DNA from: Alitta virens | Lineage: Eukaryota > Annelida > Polychaeta > Phyllodocida > Nereididae | DNA: 64,000 bases | Assembly (NCBI GenBank): GCA_932294295.1 | Contig: OW028573.1 | Location: 62,411,829-62,475,828, forward strand | Direction: 5' to 3' | Shown here: in pieces, positions 26,317 through 37,600 of the stretch | Layout of the letters: every line of letters starts with the position of its first letter | Numbering within the stretch: the stretch's first letter is position 1 | Translations under genes and position numbers: made by a program | The notes under the pieces: model-generated | What the model was told of the DNA's origin: nothing | Databases searched by the model: none | Seen by the model: the letters and a program-made list of their open reading frames with translations, nothing else

Positions 26317-26619
26317 ATGCTTTGGCTGCACAGCAACCGAATTATTAGGATTAAACTTGAGAAGTACAAAAACATTAATTACGCGAAGTGTTCACATGAT
26401 ATGAATAATGATGAACAGAATTCAAAAGAAGAAGGAAAAATTTATCATATTCTGATACAAATATCAGAAACTTTGAAACAAGAAAATGAAGTTGGGAATT
26501 ACAAAATAGAAAAAATAGTTGACAGACTGCTGACTTCTATTGAACAGACTGTACTTGAGCCTCAGTGGCATGTTGACTGTAGAGTTACCATGGACCACTG
26601 GTTAGAGCATGTCTTTTAA
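26317..26619 (+). CDS. Orphan open frame of unknown status
   Basis: A 100-codon frame whose second half, with EEGKIYHILIQISETLKQEN and KIVDRLLTSIEQTVLEPQW, has a patterned, helix-like, low-complexity-free character unlike the other open frames nearby. The leucine/isoleucine spacing faintly recalls the helical part of adhesion-receptor GAIN domains, but no diagnostic residue is present and I do not assign it. The intron-like sequence TGCTTTGGCTGCACAG precedes it, so it could be a last exon, a pseudogene piece or chance. No partner exon was found. Confidence 0.2.
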   Translation: MLWLHSNRIIRIKLEKYKNINYAKCSHDMNNDEQNSKEEGKIYHILIQISETLKQENEVGNYKIEKIVDRLLTSIEQTVLEPQWHVDCRVTMDHWLEHVF

Positions 26620-29600
26620 CTGGTCTGTTTCATACACACACCAAAAAAAAAGAAAGAATCAGACACGTGCTAAATCTTTTTCGGCAGTCGTTTGCACGAC
26701 AAATTGAAAGGGTCACAGAGTGCAAGAACAATGGAGAAGTAATGATGTCATAATATGTTATGTTGACCAAACATTAGCCAGCCTTTCAAAATTCTGTGTA
26801 CCGACAGTTTGATTTGCACGAAGTACATTTAATTGTGTTATTTTCAAAAGGAGATGTTTCCATGTTAATTCAAGTTTTAAACATGAATAGTAAAAATATA
26901 GACTCCAGATATCAGATGATTGGAATGCGCATTGTCTGGCATTTTACGTGGCCAGTTTTTTTTTGTTTTGTGTTTTTTTACCAGTTCCAAATGTAGACTT
27001 GCATTTGTACGCACGGAATATATACAAATTTAATTATAATATTTTACAGATAGTGGAATAATAACAGTCCATGTTATTGATTATTTGATGTAATCTCATG
27101 CCAATTAGCTTTCTTCTAAATTTTTCATGGTCATATAAAACTATTTCTCAACCAATTAATTTTATGGCCTTCCACTGGAGATTGAAAACAAGAGATGAAA
27201 GATCATCACGTCACTTCTGTCTATGATTGTAGTATTGTGTGACGTCACAATATGGCTGATTAAACACTTACTACGTGCCTTTAAAGGAGAAGATATAATA
27301 GGTGGCTCTCGTGTAGATTTTCCTGCTTGACAAGGAAATCATCTTGCTTATCACAGTAAAAATCCAGCGTTGAAATATCAATTGTTGGCAGGAATAAATT
27401 CCATTATAAAGAAACCTCTCTGTCATCTAATGCAGGATTTCGCCAGGAGACTGTAGTTATTCCACACCATTTAAGTAATACCAACTTTGGAGATTTAAAC
27501 ATCTTTCTAGAGGCTGCATGGTTGCCTGAAACCATCACGTGTCTATTTTCATAAAGGCATTTTATGAGTCTGTCAACTGTCTTCATTCAGGAGATAGCTA
27601 TAGTCCTCCATTCCATCGCTGAAATTGCTTCAGTAAATTGCTTCAGTAATATTGCATTCTGATTTTTCACACATCGCCATTTATAATCTAGGGCAACATG
27701 GTCTGATTCTCATAACAGGTGCACATCTATATAGAGGGGTGGTCTGCTCTGACTGACACTGACAGTCCAAATAAAACTGGCCAGGCGGACAGACAGAGAC
27801 AGATGGTAGTTATATTGGATGCTTCCCTTTACTGTCTATGTATTTATCTTTCAATGTTCCTTCCCCATTTAGCTGAAAGCTTCCTTTTGGCAGGCTATCT
27901 GGTTTGATGCTGACTTTGTTCATCTCTCTCTATTCCTTCATATCTCCGTCTGTCAGTTTCTCTTCGATACACATGTTCACTTCTGATGTTTTAACTTGTG
28001 TGTCTCTCTCTCTACTTCTCTTCTTTGCCCAGTTCTATATTCTGAGGTCAGCGTGGCATTTCATATCAAGAATATTCCTTGCAGTGATGTATGAGCACAA
28101 GATTAAGCAATATAGGTCTCCTGCCTATCAACCACTGAGCCCTGTGGTCAGAAAGGGAAGACTCCCTGGCCAGCTCGCAAGGAACAAGGTTCAAGTCTTT
28201 AATCAAACTCTTATTACTCGGCTGAAAAACGGTGGCATTTGATGGTCAAGTGGCTGTGGGCAGCGCTACTTTCCCCAGGGGTCCAGGTCTGAGCTCCCAC
28301 AGTTGTATGAGGTAGATTATATGCAACCTTAGTCACAATAGCCACCGCAGCATCAAAGAAAGGCTAAAACTAAGTGCTGAGGCTGCAGCATGCTTTGGTC
28401 TTACGTATACCCTGCCTCTAAGAGAACATAAATCATAAGCCCCTTGATCTTGCAAATGAAGTACAACATACATCGTAATACACGTCCTTGACACTGGCAT
28501 GTATACGTCTAAACCAAGCAAGCAACGTATTCATTATTGCAATCTAATAAAGCCATGCTAAACTTGTGGTGCTTTTACATTCTGTGCAAGTGAAAGTAGA
28601 AAATGTCGTTTCTTCACTTTCGATAATAATCAGAACGTTTGTGAGATAAGATTGGTTCTGACTTATTTTCGACTGTTTTAGCTCTGCTTCTAGTATAGAC
28701 TAGAGCAACATTGTTCAAATATGTAGTACCCCCATAAATGACTCAGTGTGTACCAAGGAAGGTTCTAGGCTTGAAGTGTTAGGGTGGTTGTGACTTGGTT
28801 AAACAAACATTCTGCCTGGTGGAGATTTCAGGTAAAAAATTGCTCAGCATATTGAGAGACAATATAAATCCATCTAATTTGCTGGAACAACCTGCTCTAG
28901 ACTTAAGTGAGAGTGCTGCTGCCTGCCTCCTTTAATGAACTGCAGGAAGCAAATAAGGCTCACATGTGTAACTCCAGAATTTGTATGATTGCTGAAGACT
29001 GCTTGGGAGCTGCAGGTGGATCATTTGCTGCGGGTCTAAAATCTTATCATGCAGTCATCTCCTAATCCTCTTGGCGTCGGATAAAACTATATGTATGTCA
29101 GAACAAGTAATCTCCCTGTAAGTGAAGGATATCATTTATGTGACTTAATGGACTGTCATAAGATGAATGATATATAAATATCAGCGACGTGATATTACTT
29201 AAAGAAAAGTCTCTCATATAGAGAGCTCCAGCGTAGAAGATAATAATAATATAACCGTTTCTTTTGTGCAAGGTTCAGTTTTTCCTACAGCTCTGTGAAA
29301 CATACAGTATGACAGAGGATGTTTTTTAAGCGCATCCTTTTACATGCACATGGCTATGACATGAAAGATAATTCGCATCAAACAGACAATGTGTTTGTTT
29401 CAGCAGCCTGAAGTTTTTGTGGATGCATAATGCTAGCAACAGACATGTTGACACTTAGTTTCTTATATAACTATGTATATTGTATGGAATTTCTTGGTAT
29501 AAGGTGCACTTTTTCAGTAAATAGACTAATTTTTTCAATGAACCGTTAGGTTGTTTACATGAAATACTCTATTTTGCTCTACGTAAGTCATAAGTAGTAA

Positions 29601-30702
29601 TGTTCCTGTATCAGGTATCTGTTTACTATATGTGTTTTTTTGGCAATGTTGCACATCATAACACTAGGTGCTTTGGGGTCAACAGCATTCTGTGAAATAC
29701 TATAGCAGCTATTTATTCGTAGTGCACAGCCAATACAGTCCGTATCTACCTGTCCACGAATCACGCAGAGGCAAGGAGGCAAGAAACAAAGATGATAGTT
29801 CATGTATTTACTGTACAATCTAATTTGCTCTATCTTAGAATGACCCTTTATCCTACAATACAGATCATACTGTATAGCAAGCCAAAAAGGTTGATTGCAA
29901 GTCTAGTGGACTGAGTTCAAAACTCTGATTACAACGTAAGATGTTAAACCAATCCAAGCTAGACTACTTTGACATTGGGACACTTCAATATTGTTGTCTT
30001 CATTGTGGGGTTAACCGTACTCTAGATCTGTCATTGGTTGTATAGTGTGTTGTCTGTTGAATATTTGTGGAATACTGTAACTATATTTGTAAGGTTTAAT
30101 ATCTTGGAAATTCAACACAAACCAAACAGAAAACCCCCCAAGTCCCAAATGAGTTGGTCTTGTAAAAGCCCTGAAACCCCTTCAACGAAGGAGTTGCATT
30201 CACTCCTATGATCTCACACTAAAAGAAGCCCAGCACTAGCCTTATTCGAAACATTTGGTGTTACGAAATCACTTGGGACCATCCTTCCCTTTTAGTAAAC
30301 TCAGAGGTCTTAAAACCCAGGACTTATGTTTCAACACAGAACCAGGCACAAATGTTAGACACTAGCGATGGGACCAACTAAGGCTCAGGGTGGTCATAAA
30401 AAGGGACCTACAGCAAATGTATTACATTCTCTCTAGTAAGGTTCTCCAAATGGTAATTTATGCACCAAACGCCATAGTATTGGAAAAACCTTTATTTAGA
30501 TGTATATTTACACAATAATCACACTTGAAGTATATAATATAAGCACCACGTGGATACAGGTTTTATCCTAAAATGGACACTAGTAATTGTCTATTATCAG
30601 AATTTTTTCACAGCACTAAATATAGACACAATAACTTGGGTGATGTCCTTTGGGAGCGCCAATTCATCACCCTCATCACATGAGGAACGACCAGGGCCAA
30701 TC
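26620..30702. other. AT-rich non-coding, downstream flank of the receptor gene
   Basis: No supported exon. Contains the possible tRNA-derived fragments at 28.1-28.3 kb. A small direct duplication of AAATTGCTTCAGTA lies near 27625. Confidence 0.5.
28104..28315. mobile_element. Possible fragments of another tRNA-derived element
   Basis: AAGGTTCAAGTCT (near 28189) and GGGTCCAGGTCTGAGC (near 28279) are B-box-like. TGGTCAAGTGGCTGTGGG (near 28241) is A-box-like and correctly spaced before the second. The sequence does not match the main SINE body of this window. Two adjoining tRNA-like heads or one composite element are possible, and chance cannot be excluded. Confidence 0.28.
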
Positions 30703-30708
30703 TTTATT
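30703..30708 (-). terminator. Candidate polyadenylation signal of the receptor gene
   Basis: AATAAA on the minus strand, about 466 nt past the stop codon, is followed 20-40 nt later by a GT-rich stretch (TGATGAGGGTGATG), which fits a cleavage element. A second AATAAA lies at 30491-30496 and would give a 3' UTR near 680 nt. The choice between them cannot be made from sequence alone. Confidence 0.35.
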
Positions 30709-31173
30709 AGGTCCAACGTAATCCCAGAATAATGTAATTGGTTTGGGCTATAGCAGTGAGTCAGGTTTCCTTCAGACTGATCATTAAGACGTCGATGAGC
30801 AAAGACCCATCAATATCATATAATGGCAAGTGTCATTGCACAATTTCTTCAGACGTATTCTTGTTCAACATATATACCTCCTCTCCACACAACATCTTTT
30901 GTACTCTTTGTAACTTAGTTATCCACATGAACGACGTGATGATCTATGGGTTCATATATGAATTCAAGAAATGACGGATGAGTCCCAAAAACAACATGTG
31001 TCAGCACAAAATCATGATAATCCAATATGTAAGATATGAAGCAACATGTGAAGTAACGCGAAGTAGCACGAAGTTACATATGATGACCGGTTGCCGTTTG
31101 TAATGAAACACACAGCCAGGAGAACTCGGTGTGGGCGGAAATGAAAAACCGTAATTCGTTGGCGATTCCACAT

Positions 31174-31672
31174 TCACTTCAACGTGTTGTAATTGGTGGC
31201 AGAGGCTTTGGCGGGCTGCGGCCTGGGCAGGGTGACTTCGCGTAAAGCGGAACTGGAATCTGGATCTAAGTCAAAGTAATGCGCCTTATCGGCTGATACT
31301 ACATCTGGGCGGAGAATCCGGATACGACTCTCCGGACTCTCGTAAAGTTTGAGATTCGTGTCCCGGTTGAGGGAATTCGCGCATGCAACGCAAGGCTGAA
31401 CGGCAATTGGCTTGCTTGTATAATCCGAGCAATATGTCTCCGTGGAATGGTTGAGAATATTATCTTCATCCATGCTATCTGGGTGGGCTGACATGTACTT
31501 CATACACGCGTAGTCATTCTCCCTGCAGTTTAAGTCTGTGGCCACCGCTACAGGAGCATGGTGGCTGATTATTGTTGTCTTCAAGCAACGCTTCTCTACA
31601 CTATCATAGTCAGAAACTGAAGGGGGGAACTTGTAGTTAGCAGCCTCTCTTCTCCTCGGCCGTCTGGTTTTT
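31174..31672 (-). CDS. Receptor final exon: cytoplasmic tail and stop
   Basis: This 499-nt exon includes the TGA at 31176-31174 and enters in phase 2 after TATACTTTCTTTTCAG. It encodes residues 350-515, starting with the stop-transfer cluster KTRRPRRR. Nine tyrosines occur. SDYDSV fits the ITIM pattern [SIVL]xYxx[IVL], DYACM is YxxM as recognised by PI3-kinase p85 SH2 domains, YFDL is a Yxx-hydrophobic sorting-type motif, and the C-terminal TNYNTL resembles an ITSM. Four cysteines cluster at C431 to C447 and lie inside the cell. There is no PDZ-type terminus (the protein ends TLK). No folded domain is recognised, so the tail is probably flexible. Motif function is inferred from pattern only. 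Confidence 0.9.
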
Positions 31673-34600
31673 CTGAAAAGAAAGTATATATTATTATATA
31701 TTATTGAAATATACATATGTATGATATATAACATCCCTATCCTTTGTCTATCTAATATTCAGGCTGGAGCCTGTTGGAATATCTCACTAGGTGGCGCTCT
31801 GGCATGTTCACAACCTACTAAAGCGACACCTGGTGTTAAGAAATAATTTCAGCCTCACCCAGTGGTGAGTTACCATTCTGGCATTGTCTCTCTGAAGAGT
31901 TACTCATGTGATCGAACATATTTTGATGTTATATATAAAATTCATAATTGTCATTTATCGATATTCAGGGGCCGTTCGCACAGGAATTATTTGATGCATA
32001 GCCAACAAACTAACTAAAACTGCCTGAAGTATTTTCGTATCACAGAAAGAAAGCAAAAAAAGAAAATCGTCACATCAGAGACAATGGAGCGAAATGATTG
32101 CATCTCAAAGCATTATATTATTGATCAGTTTCTGCATGGTAGCCAATTCTCCACCTGACAGTGGTCACAAGGGTGGGTCGAAGGACGGAGCTATACTTAC
32201 ATCTTGATACAGAAAAGGCCGATCAGCAGTATGACGCCCCCTATGAGCAAAGCAATGGTGATGACTACAGCCACGGCGACACCTGGTGTTAATCAAAGCA
32301 AACATGTTAGTGAAGGGGAAGTTGTACTTGTATTGAGTCATGTTTTTGGCAGTTGGACACAACCGTTTGTGCCAGGTTTGCTTCACTTCTGATCGATCAG
32401 CATGCACGATCGATGCTCTATATGTGTTACCTGGCAAGAGACTCATAAAACCAGCTCATTTAATGGCCGATTTCCTAAAGACTGTATGATGCTAAGTTTA
32501 CGATTCATTTATGGTATTTCTGATAGATTCTCACAGACCAGCATGGGGCAGTTTTATTGCAAATGGGCAGGCATGCATACCGCAATTAAACGGTCTGGAG
32601 CCTGGATTTCTAATGTGGGCATTAAATCTGCATCCTGTCTGATAAGGTTCCTTAACAGATGAACAGTCACCGAGATCATAAACTAATCTCAGGTAAAGCA
32701 AATAGACCTCTTACAGACTCTTTTATCCAGTTACAGCTTCACAAAGGGGAAGAAAGCTGAGTACCAATAAATCGATAGGAGAAAGAGATTCTTATTTGTT
32801 CCTGAGCTAGTTCAAACTATCGAATGAGGAAAATATTTACCATGGGGAAGGGCAGCAAAGCGATCCTTAATGTCCTCTACGATTTCTTCTTTGTCTGGAA
32901 AAGAATAATAAAGGCCTATAAGAAACATAGCTCCAGGTACGCACCAACTTAATACACAAATACATCTATTTGCATTGTGGATGCATCGTGCAATTCTAAG
33001 ATCAGTTATTCAGTATCATGCTTTGAATACTTGAAAGGCTTTTGGTAAACAAAACAACACGAAAACTTCGTGCGCGTGCCAGAATGCATGTTCAACATAT
33101 TCTTTAGAATACATGTACAGATTATTTTAGCATGCAAGGCATCCATCAGTTCGCTTTCTTATGAAAGACACGAAAGAAGCCAAATCCGTAATGTCTTTTT
33201 TCCAAAAGCATGTACATAGTGCAAACCGTAGATGTTCATGTTCCAGAGTATGCTGACATTTTCAGGTTTACGTAAGCCATTCATAATGCATGAAACTATT
33301 GCAAAATGTAATATCATCACTTTAACATTTGGTTTTGTGTAGTTGTCCTATTTCAACTTCCTACGTCTGGTGTCACAGCCAGATTTAATGCATTGATGAC
33401 TGGGAATTCTTGAAGTTTGCAACAAACTCCTGAAATGATGTGAAGACCTTCGGATTGCCGGTTAGTGTTATCGAATCGGGGGAAATTGCGGCAACATCAA
33501 AGGGAGCAACGTGTTGGTGCTTTCGGGAGCAGAATTAGACTCAGGCTATGCTTCCCTCAGTTACCTGGGTCAACGGATTCCATAGGGCTTCGTATATTTG
33601 CTTATAATTTGACGAGCAAAAAAAAAACCTTACAGGTGTAGGCAATTCTGTCCTTTTTTTTTTAATCCAAATTACAGTTTCTTGCTGGAGTGGCACTTCA
33701 AAGGTCTTTCTTTTGTCTTGTGATTAAATATTGTAGGAATAACGAGAACGACTGCCTTGTTAGACATCAGCTTCTGAGGGACCTAAGTGGTGGGTAGTCT
33801 CCTTTGAACGGAGTATGCACTTCTTTGAATCAGCCTCCTCTAATTTTCCCTTTCAATGGGTGAACGCTGTACATGTGGCTTGGCTCTGTGTACTTTCCAG
33901 AGATTTACTTTTCCAAAGAACTTCACTTCTTCAGTGGTTTATCAATGAATCATCAAGTTTAGAAAGCGTCAAGTTTTAGAAACTTACGTCTTGGCTAGGG
34001 CGTGGTTGTAAATTTCTGAATAAAGCCAACCCAATCATTCTAATCAAAATACATTTACAGTAGAGCAATGCACAGGAAATTTAATTAAAAGTAATCAATG
34101 GGTGTAAACGTTTCGTAACTGACATGTTTCTATGTTTGCATACCCACATATATCTCCCTCTTTCTCTTTCAGTTTCTGCAGAGATCTCTACGTAGGTGCA
34201 TTTAAATCCACCAGGAGCAGTCCGTCGATTTGCTTGGCAGATTAAGCATATATAGAAATGGTAACAGTAGGGTGTAATGGACGAGAAGGAATCGAATGTT
34301 CTTATTGAATGAAATCAAATTCACTTGAATGAGCATTGAGACATAATGGGACAGTAAATAAAGATATTGTATGACATGAATCAGACTGCGATGGAAATAA
34401 GGCAGATGGTGCCGGTTGCTGGGCATAAATCTCTGCAAGATTGCATGCACAGTGTTGGAAGGATTGAGATTAAGACAGGAGATGGACTGACAAGACCCCA
34501 TTGTCTTTCTGAGTCTTTCTGAATCTTTCTGAGTCTTTCACACCAGGAAACAACATTAACTTCCGTCCTACCCTGTCCTACTGGTGATCTGCTTGCACAT

Positions 34601-37600
34601 GGGGCTTGCACATGGGGCTTAGCAGCGCACACAAAACATAGGTAATATTGACACACGGCCTACTTGGCCAGCAGGCAATCACTGACCACTATGTCATCAT
34701 TGGCCACTAATACACCTGCTCTTCTAATATGCACATTTCGATCAGAGTGCTAATAGTCATTTAGGCCAGTCCGCCATGTTGACGCACCTTCCACGTGCTT
34801 GTGTCGCCCAACACATTTCACAGAGGCTGTGGACAGGCATCAAGGTGCGTCCTACACATTTGCCTAGCCTTGTGTCAATACATTAAGACTGTTAGTGTTC
34901 CGTCTAGTTTTTACCTATGCTCACAATAGGAGATGTGTGTACACGTTGACTTGGCTGATATTTGTTAGCAAATGTTTCGCGCATCGCATTACAATGAAAA
35001 TGGTCCACCCCGGATCCAATATGGTGATTGGTTTCAGCATCATGTATTTCTCATGAACATAATAATGAGAATTTGTTTATTGGGTAAATATTATGAAAGC
35101 TATGAGCAGAATGCGTCCTAACAACCAGAAATCTTAATTGGCTGGCAGGCTTAATGGATGATCAACATGCACCTGCAGTGTCACGGCAATTCTTCATGGT
35201 GGACGAGTCTGAAGACGTGTTTTTATCTTTTGCCAGAAAGTTTCAAAGAAGAAGAAGAAGAGACAGCAAGAGAAATAAGGAGAGGCGCAGTCAGTCTCCT
35301 CTGAGATGTTAACCCCGATCTTAGTATCCAAGACTGCTTCCATCATTACAACTGGCTTTTGCTCAGGAAATTGATAATTTGTCGAAGCGTGCTGCCTCAA
35401 AAAGCCTCATGGGATGTAGACACTTGGCAAGAACACACCATTAAAACCCTGGAAAGGTCTCTAAGTCGGTGTCCAAACAGAGAGAAATGATCTTCTTGCA
35501 GTAACCCAATGCTGCCTCTTCAAGTCCTTCTTCCAACAAAGCGCCTTTCTGCCCATGCGTAATGGCTTCTTTCATGGGCAGCCATGATATGACGTTGCCT
35601 AATGCCGTCACGTAATTACACCCAATCAGAAAATAACCATTGCTGCCGAGTACTATAACATTTTGCCAAATTGTCCATTAAGATAGTAAATGCCTAAATC
35701 ACGTCCCAGCCCATCATGTCGCATGTCAAATTCCTGTTAATTTTAACGAATAAGGATGAATTCCTGCCGCAGATGTTTCATCGTGCCTATTTGTCGTGAT
35801 GGAAAAATTGCTGTCGGGAGAATGGTCATTAGGGGCGCCAAGAAGCTGTGTGATAGCATGGGTTAAGGCTATGCTTGTCATCTTGGCAACCTTGCTTAAT
35901 TTTCTCCCGTTCCTTGTAACTTCTGGAAAGCACCTTTCCAATCTGACAAAAAGTGCTTTGCTTGACAATAAAAAGGTGATGAAATATACTCACTTTTGGT
36001 GCAATTTGCGCTGTTTCCGTGCCAGGTCCCATTCATGCAAACAAGGTTCCAGGTGACGTCACTGTCTTTGCACCCCCCTCTGGCATGATCCCCGTTTCTT
36101 TTGACCCAGCCGAACACTGGAGCTTTTGGATCGGGACACCCCTCAGCTGTAAGAGAAGAAATAATCATTAGTCTCCACATAATAGGATGGGACGGGCGTA
36201 TCGGATCTGCAGGACTCGTTAGTGTAATTACTCTATCGATCTAGCAATCACTGCGGTACTGGTGGTAACAGTATTGGGTAAGATAAAACAGTTTGAATCC
36301 ACGTTAGCTTATCTGGGTGTCGAAATGTAAAGCTGTGATTCATTGGATCATAATTATAGCGCAATTTGAACGCATCTAGGTGTTCTTTAATGTATATAAG
36401 CAAATAATTAATGCGATACACCACAGGAGGTGTGACAACCCATTGATGGAAGCATTGACGTGTGACAAACAATTTGTGATGGAACAAATAAGGTCGCAAG
36501 CCAAGCGTACTGCTCCATCAATATGCCATAAATTATTGATGAACTAATTGTGCATTCAGTGCGTTCTATTTTAAAATTCAAAGGTCATAGGTGCTTCTGC
36601 TAAACTTTCAAGACATTTGATATGGTCTGGGGCTGTGTGGCTTTTTTTTTAAAGTCAATGACTTCTGGCAGTTATGGCTACTGCAGACCTCGTTAAATAG
36701 CAACTGGCTCTGGCACGTAAAATACACCCTGTAAATGTCCCAGCGCCTTGGTAGTAATATATTTTAATGTCACGGGCATAAAAGGACATATACACTTTAG
36801 AATGAATGTCTTTTTAATAGCCCCAGCTAGGTCTTGCCATTTAATACTATCAAGTTAGAGATGCTCCCAAGATGGATCAAGATTCAAATCTTCCCAAGCC
36901 TGTAAACATCTACTCCTCAGTCCCTGAACCACTTTTCAATATTAAACTGACTCAGCCTAGAGTAATAATCAGAGTATTAATCAAGCTAGCAGTGCAAACA
37001 CAGGACCTCATCATTGTGGCCAGATTGCAGATACTTAACATCGGCTGCAACAAATCAGCTTAGAGTTAAGTAATGATTCGCCCTGCTGGACTCCGAATAC
37101 CAATTAGCCAGAGAAAGAGCTCGTGTATAGGGCTATTGGCGTAGTGAAGTGAAAAAGCAGGCTTGTTTTTTAAAGCCCTTGGAGCTATGCATGTGCGATG
37201 GTGTGTTTAAACGACATCATCACACTTCAATGTCGACAGGGACACGTGTTTGGCATAACAAATTGGCAAGCGCCAGAAAAAGGGAGGCAGAGTTCCAAAT
37301 TTGAAGACTACAATACAGTTTCTAGACATTTGTATGGGTGCTTCGGTGCAGCAGGAGTAAAAAAGGGAGGGGGAAGTCTATTGATTGGAAGATATGGCTG
37401 GCCACGTGTAGTTGTTGGGGAGAAAGGGGAGATGGTTCTCAGAGAGTTACGCCTCAACAAGTTCGACTTCTACGAGCGGCAATTGAAAACACTCGGGCGG
37501 CTTTTTGGCCTGCCTCCATTAGACAGAAGGAGCGGCATTTGCGCGTTCACGCCTTGTCTGTTTTAAAACATGCCTTCCCCTTTCTGTCCACCAAGTGGAT

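Larger units (their letters stand above)
31673..32200 (-). other. Receptor intron 7
   Basis: 528 bp, GTAAGT to TTTCAG. Holds the duplicated acceptor (31823-31839) and a CTCF-like motif (31783). Confidence 0.8.
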
